Below, piece after piece: positions 35,423 to 44,168 of a stretch of 64,000 bases of DNA. Numbering within the stretch: the first letter of the stretch is position 1; every line of letters starts with the position of its first letter. The stretch lies in NCBI RefSeq assembly GCF_013378075.1, contig NZ_CP051131.1:2802501-2866500 (forward strand), given 5' to 3'. The stretch comes from Parasphingopyxis algicola (lineage in GTDB: Bacteria > Pseudomonadota > Alphaproteobacteria > Sphingomonadales > Sphingomonadaceae). Both the position numbers and the translations under genes were made by a program. The notes under the pieces were generated by a model that saw nothing but the letters and a program-made list of their open reading frames with translations, did not search any database and was not told the origin of the DNA.

Positions 35423-35515
35423 CTAAGGTCGGACGATGCGGTTCATCCTGCGATAAAGGATTGAAAAAATGAACGGCGAGCGCGATAGCGGCGCTCGGAC
35501 TGGCGCGGTGGCCAT
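35423..35515 (-). pseudogene. truncated yhhQ 5' fragment
   Basis: A 30-codon frame that reads MATAPVRAPLSRSPFIFSIL and then ends shortly, against MATASTPAPLSRSLFIFSIL in the intact transporter. The leader upstream is also conserved. Alignment stops after codon 24 or so. It is a remnant of a duplication, or the trace of recombination that inserted the channel gene. It lies in the leader of the downstream kinase gene on the opposite strand. Confidence 0.75.
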
Positions 35516-35553
35516 CGCGGTCCTCCATCCCGTTTCCGCCCCAGCAAAGAGGG
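35440..35553. repeat. copy B of duplicated yhhQ leader and 5' coding segment
   Basis: About 114 bases matching 33742-33856 in the same orientation, flanking the mechanosensitive channel gene with it. It includes the ATG, first codons and ribosome-site leader of the partial transporter copy. Direct repeats of this size around one gene can recombine and delete it. Confidence 0.85.
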
Positions 35554-35559
35554 TTTCAT

Positions 35560-36546
35560 TTGCACGATACGGATTATGATGTCCTGGCGATCGGCGATGC
35601 GGTCGTCGACGTGATCGCGCCCACCGACGACGCGCTGCTCGCCGAAGAAGGGTTGCGCAAGGGGTCGATGCGCGTGCTCGACCGTGACGGGGCCGAACGG
35701 CTCTACGAGCGGATGGGGCCGGCGCAGGAAATGAGCGGCGGTTCGGCGGCGAACAGCATGGCCGGGATCGCGGCGCTTGGCGGCCGCGCGGCCTTTGTCG
35801 GCCAGATCGGCTCGGATCAGCTCGGTACGATCTTCGCGCACGATATCCGCGCTCAGGGCGTCGCCTTCGATACCCCCGCGCTCGACGGCGACGTCACGAC
35901 CGGCCGCTGCCTGATCCTCGTGACGCCCGATGCCCAGCGCACGATGAACACCTATCGCGGCGCGTCCGAACATCTGTCGGTCGACGCGATCGATCCGGCG
36001 CAGGTCGCAAAAGCCGCGATCCTCTATCTCGAAGCCTATCTCTGGGATCACGACGCACCGCGCGTGGCGATGAAAAAGGCCGCGGACATGGCGCATGACG
36101 CGAGCCGCCCCGTGGCGTTCACCCTGTCCGACATCGCGTGCATCGGCCGCCACCGCCCCGATTTCGTCGAACTGGTGGGAAGCGGACGGATCGACATACT
36201 GTTCGGCAACGAGGACGAAGCCCGCGCGCTGGCGCGGCACGACGATCTCGACGATGCGATCGCCGCGCTCGCCGGCCATGTCGATCTGTGCGTGATTACG
36301 CGCGGCGCCGACGGCGCGATAGCGGTTGGCCGCGGCGAACGGGTCGCGGTTCCGGCGGTTCCGCCGCGCGCACTGGTCGATACGACGGGCGCGGGCGACC
36401 TGTTCGCCGCGGGCTTTCTCGCCGGCCATGCCTGGGGCCGGCCGCTCGAAGCCAGCCTCGCGCTCGGCGCGGCCGCCGCGGCCGAGGTCATCGCCGATTA
36501 TGGCGCGCGCCCGCTCGGCCAGCTCCGGCATCTCGCCGCCGATTGA
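35560..36546 (+). CDS. PfkB-family (adenosine-type) kinase
   Basis: A 328-residue ribokinase-fold sugar/nucleoside kinase. MSGGSAANSMAGIAALGGRAAFVGQIG is the N-terminal PfkB signature; DTTGAGDLFAAGFLAG is the C-terminal one with the catalytic Asp. The length and NxxE-like FGNEDEA suit adenosine kinase. It begins at TTG 35560, with GAGGG before it; no ATG lies near. The next genes, a LOG-type phosphoribohydrolase and a CNT nucleoside transporter, support a nucleoside substrate. Adenosine is the best guess, not proven. Confidence 0.87.
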   Translation: MHDTDYDVLAIGDAVVDVIAPTDDALLAEEGLRKGSMRVLDRDGAERLYERMGPAQEMSGGSAANSMAGIAALGGRAAFVGQIGSDQLGTIFAHDIRAQGVAFDTPALDGDVTTGRCLILVTPDAQRTMNTYRGASEHLSVDAIDPAQVAKAAILYLEAYLWDHDAPRVAMKKAADMAHDASRPVAFTLSDIACIGRHRPDFVELVGSGRIDILFGNEDEARALARHDDLDDAIAALAGHVDLCVITRGADGAIAVGRGERVAVPAVPPRALVDTTGAGDLFAAGFLAGHAWGRPLEASLALGAAAAAEVIADYGARPLGQLRHLAAD

Positions 36547-36610
36547 CCGTTTACAAGTCGCGCACCGGCCTTCATGCGGGGGCGCTGATGGATCGTCCGG
36601 GGGCGAAAGA

Positions 36611-37180
36611 ATGCGAAGACTGGCCGTGTATTGCGGTTCGAATGCAGGCGTGGAACCGCGATTTGCGGAGGCGGCGAAGGCGCTGGGCAGGGAAATGGCC
36701 GCGCGCGATATCGGCCTTGTCTATGGCGGCGGACGTCTCGGCCTGATGGGCATGGTCGCCGATGCCGTGCTCGAGGCGCATGGCGAGGCGCATGGCGTGA
36801 TCCCCGAGGCGCTCGTCGATCTCGAGGTCGCGCATCAGGGCCTGACCGAACTGCATATTGTCACCTCCATGCACGAACGCAAAGCGAAGATGACCGATCT
36901 GTGCGACGGTTTCGTGGCGCTGCCAGGCGGTATCGGCACCCTGGACGAACTGTTCGAGGCCTGGTCCTGGAACGCGCTCGGCTATCACGCCAAGCCCTTC
37001 CTCCTGCTCAACGTCGCCGGTTTCTGGAACTCGCTGATCGGTTTTGTCGACCATGCCATGGCCAATGGCTTCATCTCGCCCGCCCGGCGGGAGCAACTGC
37101 TCGTCGCGACCGATATCGGCGATGCGATCGACCAGCTCGCCAATGCCGCAAACGGCGCCAAACAGGGGATGACCTGGTAG
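36611..37180 (+). CDS. LOG-family nucleotide phosphoribohydrolase
   Basis: A 189-residue Rossmann-fold protein of the TIGR00730/LOG family: RLAVYCGSNAG, LVYGGGRLGLMGMVADAVLEAHG, and the hallmark PGGIGTLDELFEAWSW. These enzymes cleave AMP-type nucleotides into base plus ribose 5-phosphate; plant and bacterial members release cytokinins. ATG 36611 follows GGGGGCGAAAGA. Its stop is one base before the nucleoside transporter start. With the kinase upstream it could form a route from nucleoside to free base and ribose phosphate. Confidence 0.9.
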   Translation: MRRLAVYCGSNAGVEPRFAEAAKALGREMAARDIGLVYGGGRLGLMGMVADAVLEAHGEAHGVIPEALVDLEVAHQGLTELHIVTSMHERKAKMTDLCDGFVALPGGIGTLDELFEAWSWNALGYHAKPFLLLNVAGFWNSLIGFVDHAMANGFISPARREQLLVATDIGDAIDQLANAANGAKQGMTW

Positions 37181-37181
37181 T

Positions 37182-38420
37182 ATGGACGGTCCCGATATCC
37201 TGATGAGCTTCGCCGGGATCGCGGTCATCCTGCTGCTCGCGGTCTTGCTTTCCTCCAACCGGCGGGCGATCCGGTTGCGGGTCGTTCTCGCGGCGTTCGG
37301 TCTGCAGGCGGGTATCGCGGTTTTGGTTCTTTACAGCGATTGGGGACGCGCCGCGATCGGCGGGATGGCGCGCGGTGTGTCCAATCTTCTCGGCTATGCG
37401 CAGGAGGGGACGACCTTCATCTTCGGCCCAATGGCGAACCCGGAGATCGGCGGGACCAGCTTTGCGATCGCCGCACTGCCGGTCATCATCTTTTTCGCCT
37501 CGCTCGTGTCGATCCTTTATTATCTGGGCGTGATGCAGTTTGTCATCAAATGGGTCGGCGGCGCGATCCAGAAGGTGACGGGCATCACCAAGGTCGAGTC
37601 GCTTTGCGCGGCGGCCAACATCTTCGTCGGCCAGTCGGAATCGCCGCTGGTTATCCGGCCCTATCTGGCAAACCTTACACCCTCTCAGCTGTTCACGGTG
37701 ATGAGCGTCGGCATGGCCGGTGTCGCGGGGACGATCCTTGCTGCCTATGCCGCAATGGGCATCCAGATCGATTATCTGCTCGCCGCCGCCTTCATGTCCG
37801 CGCCGGGCGGCATCCTGATGGCGAAGATCATCATGCCGGATAGGCCTGAAGATCTCGAAACCGAACCGACCGTGCCCGTCGACGTGGAATATGAGGAGGA
37901 AAAGCCGGTCAACGTTATCATGGCTGCGTCCATGGGGGCGCAGACAGGCGTCCGCATCGCGGTGATGGTCGGCGCGATGGTGCTGTCCTTCGTTGCGCTG
38001 GTCGCACTGGCCAACGGGCTGCTGGGCGGCATCGGTGGGTGGTTCGGCTATTCGGAGCTCAGCTTCCAGCAGCTTGTCGGCTACGTCTTCGCGCCGATCA
38101 TGTATCTGATCGGCGTGCCGTGGGACGAGGCCCTGGCGGCCGGCGGCCTGTTCGGCACCAAGGTTGTGCTCAACGAATTCGTCGCCTTCATCGCGCTCGG
38201 TGCCGGCGAAGGCGGTTTGTCGGAGCGCAGCGTCGCGATCGTCACCTTTGCGCTGTGCGGTTTCGCCAATCTGCTGTCGATCGCGATCCAGATGGCGGTG
38301 ACCGGCGGCCTCGCGCCCAACCAGCGGCCCGTCATCGCGAGGCTCGGCCTCAAGGCGCTGGCCGCGGGGTCGCTCGCCAACCTGATGAGCGCGGCGCTTG
38401 CAGGGCTCTTGCTTAGCTGA
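37182..38420 (+). CDS. CNT-family nucleoside transporter
   Basis: A 412-residue membrane protein with 8-10 helices, of the concentrative nucleoside transporter (NupC) family. Signatures include the substrate motif FVGQSESPLVIRPYL, FGPMANPEIGGTSFAIAALPVIIFFASLVSILYYLG, and FGTKVVLNEFVAF, which carries the second nucleoside-contact motif. It starts one base after the LOG gene's stop. It imports nucleosides with sodium or protons. A cytidine deaminase lies nearby at 39415-39879. Confidence 0.93.
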   Translation: MDGPDILMSFAGIAVILLLAVLLSSNRRAIRLRVVLAAFGLQAGIAVLVLYSDWGRAAIGGMARGVSNLLGYAQEGTTFIFGPMANPEIGGTSFAIAALPVIIFFASLVSILYYLGVMQFVIKWVGGAIQKVTGITKVESLCAAANIFVGQSESPLVIRPYLANLTPSQLFTVMSVGMAGVAGTILAAYAAMGIQIDYLLAAAFMSAPGGILMAKIIMPDRPEDLETEPTVPVDVEYEEEKPVNVIMAASMGAQTGVRIAVMVGAMVLSFVALVALANGLLGGIGGWFGYSELSFQQLVGYVFAPIMYLIGVPWDEALAAGGLFGTKVVLNEFVAFIALGAGEGGLSERSVAIVTFALCGFANLLSIAIQMAVTGGLAPNQRPVIARLGLKALAAGSLANLMSAALAGLLLS

Positions 38421-38469
38421 CACAGGCTGTGTCATCCCGACTCTATCAGCCGCTTTTCAGGATCGCATC

Positions 38470-39405
38470 GTGCCCGACAAAATTGCCTCCGTGTCCCTCC
38501 GCCATGCGGACAGTGACCCGGCCGGATTCGCCGAGGAGATCGGCAGTTCGTTCGAGACCTACGGTTTCGCGATCGTCGCCGATCACGGCGTGACCGCGGA
38601 GCTGATCGAGCAAGCCTGGGCCAAGACGTCGGAATTCTTCGCCCTGCCCGAGGCCGTGAAGCGCAAATATTATATCGAGGGCGGCGGCGGTGCGCGCGGT
38701 TACACGCCGTTCGGGACCGAGGTCGCCAAGGATGCGACCGAGCACGACCTTAAGGAGTTCTGGCATGTCGGCCGCTCGCTGCCCGAGGGGCATCGCTTCG
38801 CCGATCTGATGGCGCCCAATATCTGGCCGGACGAAATCGAAGGGTTCCGCGAAACCTTCACGACGTTGTACGGCGCGCTGGAAAGTTCGGGGCTGCGCAT
38901 CCTCACCGCGATCGCGACCTATCTCGGCCTGTCGCCCGATTTCTTCGACGATACGGTCGAGGACGGTAACTCGGTCATGCGCCTGATTCACTATCCGCCG
39001 GTGCCCGATGACGCGCCGGGCGTGCGCGCGGCGGCGCATGAGGATATCAACACGATCACGCTGCTTCTGGGCGCGGAAGAGGCGGGGCTCGAACTGCTCG
39101 ATGCGAACGGCGACTGGCTGCCGGTGAAGCCGGGCGAAGGGGAACTCGCCGTCAATATCGGCGACATGCTCCAGCGGCTGACCAACCATGTCCTGCCATC
39201 GACCACCCACCGGGTCGTCAATCCGCCGCCCGAGCGGCGCGGCCAGTCGCGCTATTCGATGCCCTTCTTCCTCCATTTCCGGCCCGACTATCTGATCGAG
39301 ACCCTGCCGAGCTGCATCTCGGAGGATCGCCCGAACCGGTATCCCGAACCGATATCGGCGCATGACTATCTGCTGGAGCGGCTCCGCGAGATCAATCTGG
39401 TCTAG
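38470..39405 (+). CDS. 2-oxoglutarate/Fe(II) oxygenase (isopenicillin-N-synthase type)
   Basis: A 311-residue dioxygenase. The N-terminal domain has FETYGFAIVADHGV; the core has the iron triad H-x-D (AAHEDINTITLLLG) and a distal His (PSTTHRVVNPP), then the 2OG-binding R-x-S (SRYSMPFFLHF). GTG 38470 is chosen because AGGA stands before it and MPDKIASVSL fits the family start; the frame is open to 38398. Such enzymes hydroxylate or oxidise small molecules. It follows the CNT gene by 49 bases. Substrate unknown. Confidence 0.9.
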   Translation: MPDKIASVSLRHADSDPAGFAEEIGSSFETYGFAIVADHGVTAELIEQAWAKTSEFFALPEAVKRKYYIEGGGGARGYTPFGTEVAKDATEHDLKEFWHVGRSLPEGHRFADLMAPNIWPDEIEGFRETFTTLYGALESSGLRILTAIATYLGLSPDFFDDTVEDGNSVMRLIHYPPVPDDAPGVRAAAHEDINTITLLLGAEEAGLELLDANGDWLPVKPGEGELAVNIGDMLQRLTNHVLPSTTHRVVNPPPERRGQSRYSMPFFLHFRPDYLIETLPSCISEDRPNRYPEPISAHDYLLERLREINLV

Positions 39406-39414
39406 CCTCCAGGC

Positions 39415-39879
39415 CTAGCGCTCGGCATCGTCCAAATTGTCCGGGCCGAAACTGGCGGGCAGCAATTCGGAAATCGTCTGCACGCTTGCGTCCGTTCCAT
39501 CGCCCGAGGCGGAGATCACCTCGATATCGACGCCCGACAGGTCGCGCGCTTCGGCGATCGACTGGCGGCATCCGCCGCACGGCGTCACCGTCTGCGCGCC
39601 CGTCAGCGTGCCGTCTTCGCCGATATGGCCGCCCGCCACCGCGATGCGCCGGATCCTGTCGAGCCCGAACGCCTGTTGCGCGGCCGTCAGGGCCGATATC
39701 TCCGCGCAGACGCCGAGCCGGTAGCAGGCATTTTCCATGTTGCTGCCGGTCGCGACCGTGCCGTCCTCGGTTTCGACGGCGCACCCGACCGAAAAGCCCG
39801 AATAGGGCGCATGGGCCCGGATCGCCGCGTCGCGCGCCAGCGCGACCAGCTCCGCCTGTGTGTGTCGCTTTCCGCTCAT
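39415..39879 (-). CDS. cdd: cytidine deaminase
   Basis: A 154-residue zinc deaminase. Cys58-Ala-Glu60 (GVCAEISA) supplies one zinc ligand and the proton shuttle; Cys101 and Cys104 in TPCGGC complete the zinc site. FSVGCAVETEDG and GSNMENACY fit the homotetrameric CDA class. It converts cytidine and deoxycytidine to uridines in pyrimidine salvage. It is convergent with the oxygenase (9 bases between stops) and belongs in function with the nucleoside kinase and transporter. Confidence 0.95.
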   Translation of the reverse strand: MSGKRHTQAELVALARDAAIRAHAPYSGFSVGCAVETEDGTVATGSNMENACYRLGVCAEISALTAAQQAFGLDRIRRIAVAGGHIGEDGTLTGAQTVTPCGGCRQSIAEARDLSGVDIEVISASGDGTDASVQTISELLPASFGPDNLDDAER

Positions 39880-39936
39880 GCCGCACCCTTAGACGAAGCG
39901 GCTTGCTTCACCAATATGCCGCCGCTCGAGACTGGC

Positions 39937-40449
39937 TCAGCGCAGGGTCTCGCCGGGCGTGAAGGCCGGATCCTTTGGGCTGATCTCGGTCGCGACCCGC
40001 CATTCCTCGCACAGCGTGCGTTTGTAGAGCGCACCGTCCCGGAACCAGTGCCAGGTCCGCGAGCGCCGGTCGCCGGTCTCGCCCATGACGATGATCTCGA
40101 CGAAATACGCGCCCGGTTCGTCCCGGCGGGTGAGGTTGAGGAGCAGGACATCGTCGTCCGTCTCCCAGGCATAGCCGTGAAAGGTCGGCATGTCCCACCA
40201 GAGCTTCCCGTCGCGGTAGACGCCGGGCAGCCGCGCGCGATATTCGCGGCCGTCGTCCCAGGTGAAGAGGTTGTGCTGGATATAGGCGGCCTCGCCGGTG
40301 CGCGGGAACTCGCAGACGATCCGGGCTTCATGGCGGTCCAGCTCCGCGCCTTCGGCATCGATATGGCGGTACGCGCCCTCCCATACGCCCTCATGTTCGA
40401 GCATGGCCGGCATCAGCCCGTCCAGTATCCGATCCCCGGCTTCCGGCAT
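39937..40449 (-). CDS. DUF3598-like protein (paralogue 1)
   Basis: A 170-residue protein resembling DUF3598-type, lipocalin-like proteins. Conserved stretches are HEGVWEGAYRHID, YRDGKLWWDMPTFHGY and RTWHWFRDGALYKRT. The same pattern occurs in 55666-56163, in the catabolic operon (HEGVWDGTYSYFD, YRDGRLWWDN, RTWHWIRDGRLETRT), so the two are paralogues. It diverges from the LysR gene with 100 bases between, and might be its target. It has no signal peptide. It probably binds a hydrophobic ligand; activity unknown. Confidence 0.7.
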   Translation of the reverse strand: MPEAGDRILDGLMPAMLEHEGVWEGAYRHIDAEGAELDRHEARIVCEFPRTGEAAYIQHNLFTWDDGREYRARLPGVYRDGKLWWDMPTFHGYAWETDDDVLLLNLTRRDEPGAYFVEIIVMGETGDRRSRTWHWFRDGALYKRTLCEEWRVATEISPKDPAFTPGETLR

Positions 40450-40549
40450 TCGGCTATCTCCGCGCAGCTATTGATCGTCATCGGGTATCACAGCCGAATT
40501 GAATGTCTCCAACAACCAATGGTATAGGCGTGCCAGCCGGGAGAGAGAT

Positions 40550-41515
40550 ATGGGCGACAGCCGTCTGCGTACGCGGTTCATCAAACCGTCGATGGATCCG
40601 AAAAAACTCCAGCATTTCCTGGCGGTCTACGATCTGCGCCATTTCGGCCGCGCGGCGACCGGCAATGGCGTGACGCAGCAGGCGATTTCGAAGAGCGTCA
40701 AGAAGCTGGAGGAGCAGCTCGGCGTCGAGCTGTTCGAGCGTGGCCCCTATGGCCCCGCGCCGACGATCTTCGCCCATTCGCTGGCCCGCCGGGCCAAGGT
40801 AATCCTGTCCGAAGCGCGGCTCGCCGCGGCCGAACTGAGCGCGCTGCGCGGCGCCGAGGAGGGCTATGTCCGCGCCGGTTTCGGCTGGTCTTTTGTGTCG
40901 CGGATCGCGCCCCAGACGGTCTTGCGGTACCGTCGCCGCCGCCCGAACATCAAGGTCAGCCTGTCGACGGGCGCTTCGGACAAATTGTTCGACCGGCTGT
41001 TGAACGGGGAGGTGGAATTCGTTGCCAGCTGCCCGCTTCCGGATTTTACCGTCGATCCGCTGCTGGAGGCCGAGACGCTGTTCGGCGATGTCGACGTCAT
41101 CGTGATGCGGCACGATCATCCGCTTGCGCACAGGCCGGACGTCACGCTGGCCGACCTCTCCGAGCAGACCTGGGCGACGTCGGGTACGTTGGGCGAGCGC
41201 TGGCGGAAGATCTGCGCGACCTTCCTCGCCGCGGGCGTCGAACCGCCGGTCAATACGATAGACATGGACTCGGTGGGTATCGCCAAGGCGATGATCGCGC
41301 AGAGCGATTGTATCGCCCTGCTCTCGACCGAGCTGGTGATCAACGAAACCATGGCCGGCCAGTTCCATACGCTGCGCCGGACGGAGTTCCCCTCGGCGCG
41401 CACGGCCATGCTCGTGACGCGGCGGAGTTCCGCCTTGCAGCCCGCCGCGCAGGCGCTGGTTCACGATCTGCTCGAGGTGACCAACGCGCTGCGGCCGGGA
41501 ACGCCGGAACTCTAG
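40550..41515 (+). CDS. LysR-family transcriptional regulator
   Basis: A 321-residue LTTR. The winged helix is MDPKKLQHFLAVYDLRHFGRAATGNGVTQQAISKSVKKLEEQLGVELFERG, with an unusual 10-residue lead. The effector domain covers about 100-300. ATG 40550 follows GGGAGAGAG; the frame is open further up. A possible promoter is TTGAAT (40499) and TATAGG (40523) with 18-base spacing. It lies between a DUF3598-like gene and the TonB receptor operon, so it may control either. The effector is unknown. Confidence 0.9.
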   Translation: MGDSRLRTRFIKPSMDPKKLQHFLAVYDLRHFGRAATGNGVTQQAISKSVKKLEEQLGVELFERGPYGPAPTIFAHSLARRAKVILSEARLAAAELSALRGAEEGYVRAGFGWSFVSRIAPQTVLRYRRRRPNIKVSLSTGASDKLFDRLLNGEVEFVASCPLPDFTVDPLLEAETLFGDVDVIVMRHDHPLAHRPDVTLADLSEQTWATSGTLGERWRKICATFLAAGVEPPVNTIDMDSVGIAKAMIAQSDCIALLSTELVINETMAGQFHTLRRTEFPSARTAMLVTRRSSALQPAAQALVHDLLEVTNALRPGTPEL

Positions 41516-41610
41516 CCTTTCCCCGAACGGTTGTCGGATACGATTGCACGGTTGTTGGCCATGGCGCGCCGATGCGTGGTTTCCTCGACACACTGTTTGT
41601 CTAAAGAAAA

Positions 41611-41626
41611 ATTTGTCCGGACAAAT
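41611..41626. promoter_or_regulatory. shared operator, copy 1 (before TonB receptor operon)
   Basis: ATTTGTCCGGACAAAT, a perfect 16-bp palindrome 61 bases before the TonB receptor start. The same motif occurs at 49510-49525 (one mismatch) and 57551-57568 (perfect, extended to 18 bp). TTGTC/GACAA half-sites are typical of GntR/FadR-type repressors; this is inference. The gap 41516-41686 also has TTGACA at 41645 without a good -10. Confidence 0.75.
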
Positions 41627-41686
41627 CTTGAGCCCGGAATGAAATTGACATAGTCAGGCAGTCGAACGGGTTTTGGGAGAAACGAA

Positions 41687-44140
41687 ATGGTCGCCATCAA
41701 GAGGGTCTTTAAACTATCATTATCCGGTGCGGCGATGGGCGCCGCGCTGGTTTCGGCGCCGGCAATGGCGCAGGCCGACGGGGATGCGGCCCAGGTCGAT
41801 CCGGCCGGTCTCGGCGTCATCGTCGTCACCGCGCAGCGGCGCGAGGAAAACGTCCAGGACATTCCGATCGCGATTTCGTCCTTCTCGCCGGACGAACTCC
41901 AGTCGCGCGGCATCGGCAACACGCTCGAGCTGGGCGAGTTCATTCCGAACCTCATCGCGCAGAACAATACGGGTCTCGGCGCGTCGAACGCCTACTTTCT
42001 GCGCGGTATCGGCAATACGGAATCGATTGCCACCTTCGACCCCCCGATCGGCACCTATGTCGATCAGGTCTATCTCGCGCGCCAGAACGGCAACAATCTG
42101 AGCCTGTTCGATGTCGAGCGCGTCGAGGTGCTGCGCGGTCCGCAGGGCACCCTGTTCGGACGCAACACGACGGGCGGCGCGATCAGCATCGTCCTGCGCG
42201 AGCCGGGCGACGAGTTCGGCGGTTTTACCGAGATCGGCTATGGCCGGTTCGACCGTATCCTGGTGCGCGGTTCGATGGACATTCCCGTCGGCGACAATGT
42301 CGCGTTCAAGGTCAGCGGCTATTATCAGAATGACGACGGCTACGTCGAAAACATCACGACCGGCGATACGCTGAACGACAATGACGGCTTCGGCGCGCGG
42401 ATCGCGATGCGGCTTTCGACCGATATCGCCGAATGGAATATCGCCTATGCGCGGATCACCAATGACGGCGAGAATATCCTGAACTTCCCGTGCCGCGCGA
42501 TCGATCCGGCAACCCCGACCGATTGCGACACGCGGTTCGCCACCACGGGTTCGACCGAGGCGAGCGCCGGTCCGGTGCCCGGCATTTCGGGGCGCAAGGC
42601 CAATTACGGCCTCGGCAGCCAATCCGACATGGATCTCATCACGTCGAACCTCGAACTCGAACTGGGGGACGATATCTCGGTCGCCTTCATCACCGGCTAT
42701 ACGAACCTCGTCCAGCAGTTCAATCTGGACTTTTTCGACGGCCGGTTCGGGCCCAGCCCGGCCAATCCGTTCCCGGCGGTGATCGGATCGCCCTTCGGCG
42801 GCTTCAACATCTTCAACGATCAGGAAAACACCCAGATCACACAGGAGGTCCGGTTCAACGGATCGCTTGCCGACGGCCTGATCGATTTCGTCGCGGGCGG
42901 CTATTATTTCTACGAGGATACGAGCACCGATTTCGCCGACCTGTTCGGCGCGGTGGGCTTTCCCTTCCTGCTCGCCGACCGCGTGATCGACAATGATGCC
43001 GAGGCCTTCGCGCTCTACGGACAGGCGGACGTCCATGTCACCGACCAGATCACGCTGACGGCGGGCCTGCGCTGGACCGACGAGGAGAAGAACTTCCAGA
43101 TCCGCGACAATCGCCCGATCTGCAACGGCGATCAGTCGGCCCCGGGCTGTCTGAGCAATTTCAACCTCGTCGCGACGAACGGCACGCCGATCCCCGACTC
43201 CCAGTCGGTCAGCATCTTCACGCCGCGCTTCGCGGTGACCTATGAGCCGAACGACGATCTGCTGTTCTTCGTTTCGGCGACGCGCGGCTTCAAGTCCGGC
43301 GGCTGGAATGCGCGCGGCACGGCGGGCTCCGAACTGCTGCCGTTCGGCCCGGAAACGACCTGGAGCTATGAAGCGGGCTTCCGCAGCGAATTCTGGGACA
43401 ACCGGGCGCGCCTCAACGTGACGGCCTATTATGCCGATACGACGGGACTCCAGACGCCGTCGGCCTTCGTCCGGGGCAACGGGACCATCGCCTTCATCAC
43501 CCGCAACTTCGCCGATTACGAGAATTACGGCATCGAGGCGGAACTGACGCTGGCTCCGGCTGACGGGCTCAATATCTTTGCGAGCCTTGGCTGGCAGGAT
43601 GATCAGTACAATATCGATCGCAACGCCGATCCGGTCGACGAGTTCGGCGTGACCTCGGTCGCGGCGCAACAGGCGCAGTGCCAGGCGGCGCTTGCCGCGA
43701 ACATGGCGTCGGCGGCCTGCGGTGCCGGCATCGTGACCCTGGACGGCCGGATCGCCGAACCCGTTCGGACGCCCGACTGGTCGATCGCCGGCGGCGTCAG
43801 CTACGAAGTGCCGATCGGCGACAACTGGACGATCACGCCAGCGGTCAATGCCGCCTATCGCTCATCCTTCGAGACGGGGACGAGCAATGTCACCGTCTAC
43901 CAGTCGGCGCCGGGCACGTTCAACACGACCGGGAACGGCGATTTTGTGATCGGCTCGTTCAACGACGGCTATTTCGTCGTCAATGCCGGGATCACCCTGG
44001 CCGAGGTGGACGACGGACTGCAATTGTCGGTCACCTGCACGAACTGCTTCAGCGAAGATTACAATTCGTCGACCTTGGCGAACACGACCTATTACAACGC
44101 GCCGGGCACCTGGCTGGTCAGCGCCCGGTACGACTTCTAG
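41687..44140 (+). CDS. TonB-dependent outer membrane receptor
   Basis: An 817-residue receptor. A signal peptide ends APAMAQ, then GVIVVTAQRREENVQDIPIAISSF is the TonB-box and plug start. VEVLRGPQGTLFGRNTTGG lies in the plug, and the barrel ends in ARYDF. A cysteine pair (CTNC) near the C-terminus and PCRAID earlier are of interest. ATG 41687 follows GGGAGAAACG. It sits behind the shared palindrome at 41611 and 28 bases before the serine-hydrolase gene, so the three genes 41687-46807 form one operon. It most likely imports the compound oxidised by the flavoenzyme downstream. Confidence 0.95.
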   Translation: MVAIKRVFKLSLSGAAMGAALVSAPAMAQADGDAAQVDPAGLGVIVVTAQRREENVQDIPIAISSFSPDELQSRGIGNTLELGEFIPNLIAQNNTGLGASNAYFLRGIGNTESIATFDPPIGTYVDQVYLARQNGNNLSLFDVERVEVLRGPQGTLFGRNTTGGAISIVLREPGDEFGGFTEIGYGRFDRILVRGSMDIPVGDNVAFKVSGYYQNDDGYVENITTGDTLNDNDGFGARIAMRLSTDIAEWNIAYARITNDGENILNFPCRAIDPATPTDCDTRFATTGSTEASAGPVPGISGRKANYGLGSQSDMDLITSNLELELGDDISVAFITGYTNLVQQFNLDFFDGRFGPSPANPFPAVIGSPFGGFNIFNDQENTQITQEVRFNGSLADGLIDFVAGGYYFYEDTSTDFADLFGAVGFPFLLADRVIDNDAEAFALYGQADVHVTDQITLTAGLRWTDEEKNFQIRDNRPICNGDQSAPGCLSNFNLVATNGTPIPDSQSVSIFTPRFAVTYEPNDDLLFFVSATRGFKSGGWNARGTAGSELLPFGPETTWSYEAGFRSEFWDNRARLNVTAYYADTTGLQTPSAFVRGNGTIAFITRNFADYENYGIEAELTLAPADGLNIFASLGWQDDQYNIDRNADPVDEFGVTSVAAQQAQCQAALAANMASAACGAGIVTLDGRIAEPVRTPDWSIAGGVSYEVPIGDNWTITPAVNAAYRSSFETGTSNVTVYQSAPGTFNTTGNGDFVIGSFNDGYFVVNAGITLAEVDDGLQLSVTCTNCFSEDYNSSTLANTTYYNAPGTWLVSARYDF

Positions 44141-44168
44141 GCGCGACGGCCGGCAGAGGGGGCAGGTC

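Noticed and set aside
36326-36610. N-terminal extension of the LOG-family protein
   Set aside because: The frame is open upstream but overlaps the kinase gene; family homology starts at ATG 36611.
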